DNA from: Apiosordaria backusii
Taxonomy: Eukaryota; Ascomycota; Sordariomycetes; Sordariales; Lasiosphaeriaceae
Direction: 5' to 3'
Assembly (NCBI GenBank): GCA_030549205.1
Contig: JAUKTV010000017.1
Location: forward strand, 310,001-374,000
DNA length: 64,000 bases
The position numbers were made by a program, and so were the translations under genes. Positions 22,315 through 34,263 of the stretch are shown one piece after another; the stretch's first letter is position 1, and the number at the start of each line of letters is the position of its first letter. The notes under the pieces were generated by a model. It saw only the letters and a program-made list of their open reading frames with translations. It did no database searches and was not told where the DNA came from.

Positions 22315-25300
22315 TCACTCCATATTCCTAGCCCGTGACACACCACCAACAAACTCATGATTCGTACCTCCAATTCTCGCACCACACTCTGGGCAACGAG
22401 CCATCTCCATGGGCATACCACACTCTCCAATCGCAAACTATCATATCCTCATTAGCATTTCAACTGAAAATCCTCCAAGGAGATTTCACTCACCGGATGT
22501 CCATTTTCACAATTGTACCAATGTCCCGAATGCGTGCTGATGCCTCCTCTCCCACTCACCATGGCCTGCTTGATGGCCTCAATCTCCTCCGGGGTAACCT
22601 CTTCATATCTTGTGGCATCAAAAAGCTTGATGGTCTCCTCCACTTCCGACCGAAAATTCTTTCCATCCTCAAAGGTTCCACAAAGCGCCAAGGCTTCAAC
22701 CAAAAGCTTGCGAGCTGTCGCAGAAGTGTCCTCGGATTCTGACTTCTTCATCTTCTTGTTGTCCTCAGTGGTGGCAGGCTCAGCAACGTCAGTCTCGGAA
22801 GAAGAAACCTTTCTTCGATACCATGCAGACAGCCGAGCAATCCGGGCGTACGCAAGACTCAGCCTAATGACCAGTCGAGGCAGTTTTGCCTTTTGTGTCG
22901 CGGCAATGGTGCGTAGACAGGCCTTGAAAAACTCCATGACATCTTTTTCAAGATTGGGAAGCTTGACCAAGGCTCTCAGCACTTCATTCCGAGCGACAAG
23001 GGACAGTTTGTCATAAAGTACCGTCTCGCCGACCTGGAGATACAGCGCCTCAGCTTCGACAGAGATATGGGTGTTGTAGACAGGAGGTGGCGCGATCGTC
23101 GGGGAACGACCTCTTGTGTTCGTGAGGTTGAGTCTAAGCATTTGTTGCTCTAAAGAATGGGTTTTCTGCGACCACTGTGAGGTTACAATTGCGTCAAAAA
23201 GCTTTTTAGTTGGCTGATGTTCCGCCTCCACGTCTCGTTTCAGGCGTTGAACGGCACCACGAACGTTGGCCAGCTCCGAGTATCGTTTGCGAAACGTCGA
23301 CTCGGAGCCAGACTTCGACTTTTTGGCCATTCCCTCCCTCGAGTTGGCCAGGTCCTGTCGAGCTTTGTTCCATAGCTTCTCAAGGTCGCGTAGTCGTTGG
23401 GTACCATCCATCACGAACCTTTTGACCGTCTCATCCATGATGGCCCTGTTAACTACTCGGTTGTAGCGCCTAGTGGAGAACTGGCGAATGGGAACTCGGC
23501 AGTCGGGGCAGGAAGGGACGGATTTCGACATGGTACCAGACAAATCCCGTAAGCCGTTGTATTCTCCGAGCGCATTGGTGGTGTAAACTTCGCTCATAGC
23601 TAACATGCCGTCCAACGTTTCGCCTGTAAAGAAGTGACCACAGCCCAGAACAGTGATTGGGGATTCGTTGAGATCAATCTCCCCATATGTTTTGAACTCT
23701 AAGAGATCAACTCGAGCCTCTTTGATTGCAGTAACGCAGCAGATCTGGCAAAGGCCATCTGGACAGAGCTCCCCACAAAAGCTTGGGCACTGGTGACCAC
23801 ACCTCAACAGGTGCGAGCATCGTTTCTGGCAGGGTAAACGATCGCAAGGTGCTGCACATGGTAGTGAGCATTGCCCCATGTGTTCGCAAGACCAGGCACA
23901 TGGCTCGATGCACGGAGCACACGGCTTATGACATTGCTGCGAACATTGGGAATGGGGGCATCGTACCTATGTCTGTTAGCCTTTCGCTCAGAGGGACAAG
24001 AATGATTTATAACTGTCTTAAAAACCAACTTACTTGACATTTCTGCGTGCAACTTCCGCAGTCCTCTCCATCGTGGCACCTCCTCGCACAAAGATGGCTG
24101 CATGTTGAGGATCGAAGGCCACAAATCCGTTTGCATACCTGATGCTCAAAAACAACAACGTTGTCCTGTCCCTTCTTTCTGCATGTTCCACACGCCCCCG
24201 GGCATCGGTCTCCACAAACCAAGGTCTGATCGCACGCCGTAGGGCATGGAAACGTACCCGAGGACACATCCTGATAGCAGGGCACAGTGACCGTGTGTCC
24301 ACAGGCCGTAACTGTCTTCTGCACGAGACGTGAACATGTGATTGAATCCGGCACAAGCGTCTTGTGACAAGCCACATCACCAGATATGTGCCCGCATGGC
24401 AATGGTATGCCGTCGACGATGACGAGGCATGGGCCACATCTATCTCCGCAGAGCTTCGGGCATGGGTGTTGGCATGTCGTTCGAATCCGGGGGCATGGCT
24501 GTAAACAACTAAACACGTCGTGAAGGGCCTCCGAATGACATGGTGCTGGACATCTGTGACCACAAGGATCGAGACGCTGGTCGCAAATGAGGCTGCATCC
24601 CCCTTCTGGACTCTTTCGTGAGAAATCGTCCGGTTCGGCGCACTCGATCGCAGTTTCGGGGTGTCGAGGGCAACACAGGGCAATAGAAGGACCCACGGCG
24701 TTTCTGTCCACCAACTGTTGATAAACGTCGGCCCACATCTGGACATTCTGATAGGTTTTGGCGTTGCCAATGAGATACAACCCATGCTGTGCACGACTGA
24801 GCAGAACATTGATGCGATTCTCTGTCCGGAGAAATCCGACCTTGCGGCTATCGTTGCTTCGGACGAGCGAGACCACAACAACCTTGGCCTCCTCTCCTTG
24901 AAAGTTGTCGACCGTCGCGAGTCGGATCGTCTGAAGGAGCTTCTTCTTCTCCAAAGGTTTTCTTCCGTCAACTTCTGAGTCGGCCTCTTCTTCACCTGCG
25001 AGCCCATCCTCTGCCAACTTTTCCAAGTCTCGATCACTAAGGAAGACTTCGAAGTCGGAGCTCAGAGCAGCCCGAAGTTTCTGCAGCTGACCTGTGTAAG
25101 GCGTAAGGAGCGCAATGTCAGTGCTGCTGTATTTCCCTTGCTTAACAAGATGGCGAACCAATGCCGTCGCCATGGAAACCTCCCAAGGATTGCTGTGTGA
25201 CTTGACCCTGGCACCATCGTTTCGGGCATCCTCTGGATGTTCATGATCCAGCCAAAATAGATAGTTGCGCACTCCAGTAACGTGGGGGTACTCATGGACG

Positions 25301-28300
25301 GTCTCATGATCTCTCAACCGAGGGTAAACGCTCCGAATAAGTGCCGAAATCTCTGGTCTCATGCGTCGCTGAATCTTCAATTGGGCGACCGAGATTGGTG
25401 CTAGGCCGGGTTCGCCGACAGCACGGCGTTCGAATTGGCTGCGGTCGAGTTGATAGGCACGTCCTTCGGGGGTCTCCAGGCTGAAACGATAGTTCTGAAT
25501 CTGCGGTCGTAGTTGCCGATGATCTCCAATCTGGATGAAGTGCTCAACGCCGGGCATGAAGGCAGAAAGAATATGGGGTTCCATCACTTCCGCAGCCTCC
25601 TCGCAGACAATGACCTTGGAGCCGAGACATCTGAGCGTATTGATGTTGCGAGCAAGGCCTGTCGTAGTTACACCCACCACATCAGCTTGTAGCAAGGTGC
25701 GACGGTCCACATCTGCGTGAACCCCGGCAATGGCTTCTCGCCGTCGTTGAACCTCGTCCAGTAACTCGCAGACCCGTTCGCTATTGTCAGCAGCCATCTC
25801 AGTGTACCAACTCTCTGCCAGGGCCCATCGCTCGTGGCTTTCCAGAGAGTAGATGCTGCGTTCGGCTTTGCGTCTCAGTGCTTGAAGGTCATAGTCCTGA
25901 CCACCAGCAACCCCCTCAAAAGCGCCGAGGTTCCTTGCCTTCCCAAGCCAGAGCTGCAGAGGATCACTGCCAACAACAGTAAACCCGTCGTCATCTTCCA
26001 TCTTGAACTGTAATGCGATTCTGCCATAACGGGATGAAACATACGGGGACAGTGTTTCCCACTCCATCAGTCCCCTTCTAGCCATGTGAATGGGCTTCAG
26101 ACGATTTCCGGTGTGTTTCAAGGCCTTCTCAATCTTGTTGTAGCTGGCACCCAGGATTTGTGTTTCCACCCTCGTCTTGGCCTCATTTCTGCTTACAATC
26201 CGGAGGTTCTTTCCTTCCAGTTCTTCTGTTCGGCTCTGGCCGCCGATACGAATGACGCTTTCGATACCGACATCCATGAGGTGTTTTAAGAATTGGTCGA
26301 GTGCATGATTCGTGTAACAGCTGTGGAAGTAACAGTTAGAGTATTGAACGTGAAAATAAGCAGAGCGGGTTCGGGAATACCCTACTTACATGATGATGAC
26401 TGGCCCGAGATTGGCCTCGTTCTTGTGGTGTAACAGAACCCGCAAGAGCTGAACCCCCACATACGACTTTCCAGTGCCAGGTGGCCCCTGGATAAGAGAG
26501 TACTCTCTAGTCAACGCCTCAATCAGCGCTTGGCATTGGCCCTCATCCAGACCGGTCACAGTCTCAAGTGCTTGGAGGTCAATGCTGTTAGGTAAGGCGG
26601 GATTGAGGTTGATGTCCGTTTGACCGTTCTTGGTGATTGCATCGAGCTTGAACACAAATCCAAGTTTCCTGGCATACATGGGAGGTGGAATGGCCTCCTG
26701 CTGGTGCGGTTCATGCAGGGCAGGATCCTGAGGGGGGAGTATCCATCTTTGGAACGCCAGGCTCCCATTTCGCACCATGCGCTGCAAGTTCTGAAGAATC
26801 GGAACAAAGGTATCCGGAATTATGCCTGGCATGTCAACCAGCAAACCTTTCCGTTTCTCAATAAACACTTGGTTCAAGAGAGTCAGAGTGCTTCGAGTTT
26901 CCTTGACAAGCCTTGCTGTGATTGAGGGGTTCGAGCCCTGACCAACCAGTGAGCTGTGTCCACGCTCCCCCTTGACATCATCCACGGACTTGTTCGTTAC
27001 GACGAACAATAAAAACTCGTTGCTGCCGTTTCCAGGTGACACGAGACACACAAGGCCACCCGGCTCAAGACGGGAAGATTCTTTCCACCAGCGACGCCGA
27101 TCAGGCGCTGAACGGGTCTTCAATTGTGGCGGGGGCGTAAATGATAGGATAACTTCCAACCCATATCTGGGGTTGACAAGGACGTGCTGGACGGTTGCTC
27201 CTGAATAGGTGTGTGCTTTCAGGTTTGATCCAATGTGGGGGGCTGCGGTAACCCCTTGACTGACATCTTGTTGCTCGAGAAGGTAACCGACACTGTCTTT
27301 CATGGGACCGAATATGTCGTGTCTGAGGAGCCTGAACGCTGAATCGAGATGTCTTTGAACTGGATCCACAAGGAAGTGGGGTTGGGACAGGTCCGTAGTG
27401 GGCAAAAACTCAGGAGTGTTGCTCAGGATCTCGTTAAGAGTCGGGAAGATTTCGATCTTGGTCATGTCGGAAAAATCATTGTCGTGGTTGCCGCCTGGGG
27501 TCACAATGGCATATGGGAACGTAGAGTGTGTCGGACCGGATAGTATTGCCCCTGCTGCCGAGGTCGCGTCTGTATCAACCAGACGCCCGCGGGCTCCTTG
27601 AGTCATTCTCCTCATGGCGTCTAGGCGAGCGTGTGCTGCATGGATATCTGGCGAGGCCAAGTCTGTGGGAAGACGAGCAAGCTCTGCATCCAACATCGTC
27701 AAAAGATCAGGTAAGTCGTCATTGAGCAGGCACTTCCGTTCCCGCTGAAGTAGTTGGTGAAGTGCTGTGATTGACAACACTATCAGCGGTTTGACGTCAA
27801 CGGAAGCCTCTTGAGCGCGCCCAGGGAGGGATGTGAACAGCTCAACGGCACGCTCCCCAGCCACGCCGCCCAGTACGCGATAAATGACGCCGAGATATGA
27901 TTCGACTGAGAGACAATTGACAATGGCCTGATGGGTGATTGCTTGTAGGAAAAGTTGCGCAACCTGAACTCTTTTGGCAAGTGTAGATGAAGGCAAGACG
28001 TAACGCGTTCCCATGGTGAATTCAATGGTGCGAACAACGTATATCAGTCCACCCTCATCATTGTCGGCGAGATCACGGGTGATTGCTTGATGGCATTGCT
28101 GCACCGGGCTGTCCAGGATGGCGATGGCAAGACCCCAAGCACGTGCAAAGTCTCGGTCTCCCCATGTGCCTCGAAGCTCCCTCTTGAACTCATAGTATCG
28201 ATCATGAGCCTCTGTTGCAAGGGTCGGTGTGTCGCTGCTAAGATTCGAGTCTGAAGAGTTCTCTTCGGGATGTAAGAACCTGCAGTTATCCCCGTAGGTA

Positions 28301-28539
28301 CATCGACCTCGGAGATAGTAGTCACAGACGGTGCGTGCTCGAGGCGCCGTGTTACGGCGGTTGGATATTCCCCCTCTCCGCCTAGCGCAACCGGACCCTC
28401 TTGACTGGCGTCCTCGCCCACGGCCGTTATGCATTCTGTGTTCGATTGACTCAAGGATATCGCGTTGGTTGTTAGGTGAAGGATGTCGGACTGCTGGAGT
28501 TGTCAGAGCTGATGACTTCATGTTTATGTTAGCTCTCAT
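22315..28539 (-). CDS. ZNFX1-like superfamily 1 RNA helicase with CCCH and NF-X1 zinc fingers
   Basis: Four exons (28539-26390, 26320-24034, 23966-22494, 22437-22315) join in frame to about 2010 residues. In order: an Arg/Gly-rich N-terminus; one CCCH finger (CDYYLRGRCTYGDNCRFLH); a long helical region; Walker A GPPGTGKS (near residue 685); CYTNHALDQFL across the first splice joint; Walker B-like CEEAAEV; motif V TVDNFQGEE; motif VI ENRINVLLSRA; a run of NF-X1-type Cys/His repeats; and a C-terminal NGHPFAIGECG...RCPECGARIGG block spliced from the last small exon. This is the architecture of ZNFX1 and fission-yeast Hrr1, helicases tied to small-RNA amplification and heterochromatin. Fungal members are mostly unstudied. 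A possible 5' UTR intron (GTAAGT near 28586) lies upstream. ATG28539 was chosen as the first in frame; 28521 is an alternative. Confidence 0.92.
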
Positions 28540-30166
28540 GAACAATGGACTTCAATGTGACGAATAGTATCCAAGAGCGAACTTACCAGTACGTTCTGCT
28601 CGTTCTTCCCCGTTCGGTATTAACCCACAAAGGCCAATGGACGGAACAGCAAAGGATGCGAATCAGGAAACCCTTGGAGTAACTGGCAAAAGGGCTCAGG
28701 TCATAAAGGTACCAAAGTAAGGCAAGAAGAACCAGTGCTGAGGGACACCTGATCCAGCGTGCGCCCAGTATTTACATGATGGTGCTCTGCACCCATGGCA
28801 GAACGGAGCCTTCGTCCGGACATATGCAAGTTGCCGCCCATGACTTCGAAAAGATAACAAAGCCATCCAGTCCTAGGGTACCCATCGTGGGTGGTGGGGT
28901 ATGCTGCAGTAGGCCTCGACCATTCGGCCACCCTCGTTGAACCGATGACCGTCATGGCTGTCGCGTTTGCAGGTTGAGACGGAATGTGTCGAATTAAAGA
29001 AATGATGATTGTTGTTTTGGGTTTCTCCAATAGATGCAGAATTCAGTCGCATGAGGATGTCTGATTCGTCATGCTGAAAGAACTTCCATAGATGGGATTT
29101 ACGTGAGGCGGTTGAGCTGGCATTGCCCGGATTGAATGTTGGGAGCAAACGGACGCTGCTGCCCTATAGGTAATTTTCCGTCAGGCAGCCCCGCTTCCAA
29201 GACTTCATGGACGGACGGGAATGTACTACATTGAATGGAACCCAGAGAAATTAAGGCACCCTGTGTAACCCCCAGTTGCCTCAATCATTTAACTGTCCAG
29301 GTCGACACGCTCTTACTTTGTCCAAGCTGTTTGCGCTTGCCACTTGCCACTCACTTCTTCTCAGCGCCTACCTTTCTCTTTAATATGCTCATGTAGTCAG
29401 TGTTGGACCACAGGATTATAGGTCATTGTCCATCCTTTTTGAAACTCCAGTCTATACTCTCAACAGTCTTGTGTGATCAGCATTATTTATTTGCTCTCGA
29501 CCGCCTTATTTTGAGATTGTCATCCTATATCAACGATTGCCTCCTTGAGACCCTGCAACCAACCAACCAACCATATCAAAGTAATGCGTTTGTTTCATGA
29601 GTACCTGTGCGCCTACTTTCCGGACCTAATCTCAACCCTGCATGACAAACACTGGTCCTCCATCTCGTTGAACAAGGCTCAACAGCTCTTTGCCCATGGA
29701 AGAATGATGCTGGGCATAGGTTGAACGTGGACAAGCTGGAGAGGTAATTATCCTGGAACGGTTATGAAAGCCGCCTTGTGATGGCCAAGACCCCAGATTA
29801 CAACAAGCAGGGAGCAACATCAAGTCTCAAAATGCTGCGATAAAAAATTGCTGACCTCAAACGTGTGGAAAGAGGATGTCGAGAGACGATGCACGGACCA
29901 TACCTAGCTGGTGGTCGGATTCCTGACCACTGAGAGCTGGTTGCCACACGACGAAAGACCAAGCTGGAAGAGGTAAGCAAAAGTTTGATCTGAATTCGAC
30001 AACGGGAAATTTGTTATCAAGTCATCTCTTCATGCTCGCTCCCAAAAAGCCAACCTGGACCCCCACCCCACGCAGTTTCTAACCCTGGTGATGATCCACA
30101 CCAACGAACCCCAGGCTAAACTCATCAAAGGGGGGCAGCTAAGGTAACTAAGGTAATGGAAAGCTT
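28540..30166. other. 1.6-kb intergenic, promoter side of the helicase
   Basis: No convincing gene on either strand; small frames only. The histidine phosphatase stop codon lies at its right end. Confidence 0.5.
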
Positions 30167-30949
30167 CTAATCAAGAACACCAAGATCAACAGTCAGCGCC
30201 TTGCTTCGCCCCATCGCACCGGCTTCCATTCCCTCCTCCTCTATCAATTTGCAGCGAACCCCTGACTCGTCCCGCTCGAGGCTGTACAGGCGATAGTCAG
30301 CATTCGCAGTCCACCGGCCAATGACCCCTGTTCGAAGAAAACCGTTGTGCGAAACGACGATGAGGAGACCTTCGTCACGGTCGTACAGATCCTCGACGGC
30401 CTTTTGCCCCCATTGAAGAATGGATTGTCGCGAGTAGTGATAGAGCTCTGGCTCTGGGGATGTCTTGTCCGGCCATGTGGGGTCTATCTTGGAGAAGTCG
30501 ATGCAGTGGAATGACTTGTCGACTTTAATCTCTTCAACTGTGCAGCCTGTGTCACACGGCTTGTCCTAAGTTCTGCGCGCCGGTCGGTTCAATATAGGTA
30601 AGGTCACACCTTGCCAGAGTGCGCTTGCTTCTATGGGCACACCCTCGTCTTTGATCAGCCAGTCCATAGCATGCAGAGCCGTTTCCATAGCTCTTCGCAT
30701 GGGGCTGACTATAATGCGGTTCACGTTTCGGCGATTAAGATAGATCTTGAGATGTTCACGCAGCTCGAGACACTGTGTAATACCCTCAGATGTCAGGCCG
30801 GGGTCGTGCGTTGTTTTATGTTCCTCTTACACTCATCAGCAGCTGTTTGTTTTAGAAATATGAACGAGCTGTGAGCGATGACAATCGTACGGTAGGCATC
30901 TATTGTGCAGGCCTTTGGCATGACGAATCAGGATCACTGTTCGTGACAT
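30167..30949 (-). CDS. Histidine phosphatase / phosphoglycerate-mutase-like protein
   Basis: The N-terminal RHA motif (MSRTVILIRHAKGLHN) with the phospho-acceptor His, then HDPGLTSEG, IIVSPMRRAMETAL and the late VVSHNGFLRT motif with the second His, identify the histidine phosphatase superfamily. The best gene model has three exons (30949-30866, 30823-30608, 30565-30167) giving 232 residues. Intron 2 uses GTGACC...TTAG. The intron 1 donor (GTTCAT) is atypical and was chosen because a TAA in the wanted frame rules out nearer acceptors; a small indel is the alternative. Fungal members of this class are often annotated as putative phosphoglycerate mutases; the true substrate is unknown. The C-terminal exon is well supported. 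Confidence 0.75.
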
Positions 30950-32555
30950 TGCGGGAGTTTCAGAATGTAAACTGCGAGAAGAATAAAATGGTACGAGGGA
31001 TAGAATTTTGTGCAAATCAACGAAGTTCCAAATGGCGCGATGGCTACTTATATTCCGCGTGTGACTATGGTTTTCGAAGGAGGCGGAGCATTCGGCGAGG
31101 ACACAGTAACCCCACATGCATCCACTGGGCCTGACAAGGCGGTGGATCATTTGACCGTGACTCACCTCAAACATCGCGGCTCTACGACTCTGAACTTGAA
31201 GTTGAAACATACTTGTATCTCGATAGCGGCCATGTTCTGTTTCTGGATTCTGTCGACTCAACGTCAAAACGAAGGTTTGATGGCATCACTGTGCACGAGG
31301 GTCGTGGCAACATCGGAAGGCAAGCCAAATATTGCATCAGGAAAAGGCTTGACTTGATTGAGTGCGCATATCATAGCCCGTTGTGAACACTTGACCGCGT
31401 TTCATTTTAGTGTCGAAGGTAAATGTCGTTTGAGAGGTGAGACAAGCTCAGGCCGCGATCGGGGAGCTAGATAGGATGGTGAGAGCAATTCTAGTACTTA
31501 AGATCGCCAATCTCCTGTCAGGACCGCTACCAGCCCGTACTAAATGCTCAACGATCTCCAAACACATTTATGGATTCCGACTTCCTTACTTCTACAGTCT
31601 TCCAAACTACCTTATCCGTCCCTGCTCGAGGTCGAGTACGCCGGGAAAGACTGCACGGGCCAAAGCCGCGGATCATCATCGGACTGCTATGGGAGGACTG
31701 GAAAGCGGAGGCAAACTACGGCGTGCCAGTTCCAGGCTCGAATGTTCGCTGTATAGCGGGTGTTGTCAGCTGTGGAGCCCGAGCAGACACCCGCCAAGCT
31801 GCGTGTTCGGCAACATCACGAGATCTTGGCGTTATCAGTGGCTGTCTTCCCTAACGTCCACTTAACAATAGACACAGCACATGTATTCGGCACCATCCTG
31901 CACCCAGAATTCTCGTCACACACGTTGAGCATGAGTCTACACCTGTACTCGGAGCTTGCAGCCGCGCTTACCGCCGGGTGGCGCCGCGTTTGCATTTCGA
32001 GCCAGCGCATCGAGACCGTGGGCTGATCCGTTCGTAGCGTCCACTTTTTATCTGCCGCTGGATCGGCCCGACCACCGAAGGTCCTGCCTAAACGACATCG
32101 GACGCAGAGAACCTGATGATGATCATGATTGCAATGTGCTTACATGATATTCCTACTTCGTGTTCACGTCTTTCACGCCACGTTTCCCTCGGAACGCGAA
32201 CGAATCCAAGCCCGCGGATGCGAGAGCCTCAACGGCGACGTTACAAATCGGGCGTGGGGTGGTCGAGATAAGCTTTTTCGGTGGCTCTAGCCAGGACAGC
32301 TTGAAGGGGCAAAACCTGCTAAGTACGCCAGAGACCCATAATAGCAAGAGCAGTGCTGTCGCCGGCTTCGCTAATATCACTTCAAGGCGGCAACAAGAAG
32401 CATTCGAGACTTTCTCATCAAAAAGGGATAAAAGTCGACAAAATGTCGTCTTCACAGCAGTCATTCAGCATGCTTTCGCAAGCTTCTTTACCGTCAATTT
32501 GAAGAGACAGCCTCTTCTTGGTTCCACAACCGGATTACACATATCACACATAACC
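30950..32555. other. 1.6-kb intergenic, no recognised gene
   Basis: Several overlapping short frames lie on the + strand between 31437 and 32150, with no conserved motif and no coherent joint exon model. The stretch serves as upstream DNA of both the leftward phosphatase and the rightward decarboxylase. Confidence 0.45.
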
Positions 32556-34263
32556 ATGTCGTCGCTACCAACAAAGTACACTGTTGGAGACTACCTCGCT
32601 GAACGTCTTGCACAAATCGGCATCCGACATCACTTTGTCGTCCCAGGGATTACAACCTCGTCCTACTCGACAAACTCCAAGCCAATCCCAACCTCACCGA
32701 AATTGGCTGCGCCAACGAGCTCAACTGCTCGCTGGCCGCTGAGGGATATGCCCGTGCCAATGGAGTTTCGGCATGCGTCGTCACCTTCAGCGTTGGTGCC
32801 CTTTCCGCCTTCAATGGCACTGGCAGTGCCTACGCGGAGAACCTTGCCCTGATCCTTATCAGCGGCTCACCAAACACCAATGATGCCAGCCAATTCCACC
32901 TCCTCCACCACACGCTCGGCACGACCGACTACAGCTACCAATTAGAGATGGCCAAGAAGATCACCTGTTGTGCAGTTGCCATCGCCCGAGCACAAGAAGC
33001 CCCCGACTGATCGACCGTGCTCTCCGCCATGCCCTCCTTGCTCGCAAGCCCTGCTACATCGAGATTCCCACAAACCTCTCCGGCGCCGAATGTGTCCGTC
33101 CAGGGCCCATCAGCGCAGTCACCGACCCTGTCACGAGCGATAAGGCAGCCCTAGAGGCAGCTGCTAACTGCGCAGCCGAATACCTCTCCGGCAAGCTCAA
33201 GCCCGTCATCCTCGTCGGGCCCAAGCTCCGGCGCGCAGGCGATGGCGCCGAGGAATCTCTCCTCAAACTCGCAGAAGCAATGGGTTGCGCAGTCGCCGTC
33301 CAGCCAGCAGCCAAGGGCATGTTCCCCGAAGACCATAAGCAATTCGTCGGCATCTTCTGGGGCACCGTCAGCACAGACGCAGCAGACTCGATCGTTCACT
33401 GGGCCGACGCCCTGCTCTGTGTGGGCACCTCCTTCACCGATTACAGCACAGTAGGCTGGACAGCCATGCCCGACATCCCCCTCATGGCGGCGGAGATGGA
33501 CCACGTCACCTTCCCCGGCGCGCACTTTAGCCGCGTCCGCCTTGGGGAATTCCTTTCCCACTTGGCCACGCAGGTCAAATACAACAACTCGACCATGATC
33601 GAGCACAACCGTCTCAAACCCGATCCAGTACTCGTCCACACTCCTGCCCCAGGCGACGAGCTCACCCGCAAGGAAATTAGCAGGCAGGTCCAGGCTTTAC
33701 TCGGCTCCAAGACAACACTGTTCGTTGAGACAGGCGACAGCTGGTTCAACGGCATTCAGCTTAAGCTCCCACAAGGCGCGCAATTCGAGATCGAGATGGC
33801 ATGGGGCCACATCGGCTGGTCAATCCCCGCCGCCTTTGGCTATGCCCTCAGACACCCCGACCGCAAGACCATCGTCATGATTGGTGATGGCTCGTTCCAG
33901 GTTACCGCCCAAGAGGTGTCACAAATGGTGAGGTTCAACCTGCCCATCACCATTCTGTTGGTCAACAACCGTGGGTACACCATCGAAGTCGAGATTCACG
34001 ATGGTAGCTACAACAAGATCAAGAACTGGAATTACGCGTTGCTTGTGCATGCGTTCAATGGGGAGGACGGGAATGCAAAGGGTTTGTCCGCGAAGACGGC
34101 GGGGGAGCTGGAGGACGCGATTAAAGTGGCGACGGAGAATACACAGGGGCCGACGTTGATTGAGTGCTCAATTGATCAGGATGATTGCAGTCGGGAGTTG
34201 ATTACTTGGGGGCATTTTGTGGCTACTGCTAATGCGAGGCCTCCTAGGGTTTCTGGTGGGTAG
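32556..34263 (+). CDS. Pyruvate/2-oxo acid decarboxylase (TPP enzyme), with two single-base frameshifts
   Basis: Intronless, spanning about 570 codons, the normal length for pyruvate decarboxylase. The N-terminal PYR domain (TVGDYLAERLAQIGI, then ANELNCSLAAEGYARANG with the cofactor-contacting Glu) and the C-terminal PP domain (IGDGSFQVTAQEVSQM ... LLVNNRGYTIE, the GDG-NN TPP signature) are intact in sequence. The frame breaks twice: after VVPG near 32648-32650 (GGG; family expects GDYN next) and after AQEAP at the C5 run near 32999-33003. One added G or C at each restores a continuous family match. The gene is therefore either a recent double-frameshift pseudogene or a full enzyme with assembly errors. 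The normal reaction is non-oxidative decarboxylation of pyruvate to acetaldehyde in the cytosol. The sequence is closer to the short bacterial-like group than to yeast PDC1 by its motifs. Confidence 0.8.

Noticed and set aside
24030..25037. 335-codon leftward frame inside the helicase exon
   Set aside because: Same strand, other frame as helicase motifs; no motif of its own.
31437..32140. Cluster of + strand frames between the phosphatase and decarboxylase
   Set aside because: No conserved motif and no in-frame splicing that joins them.
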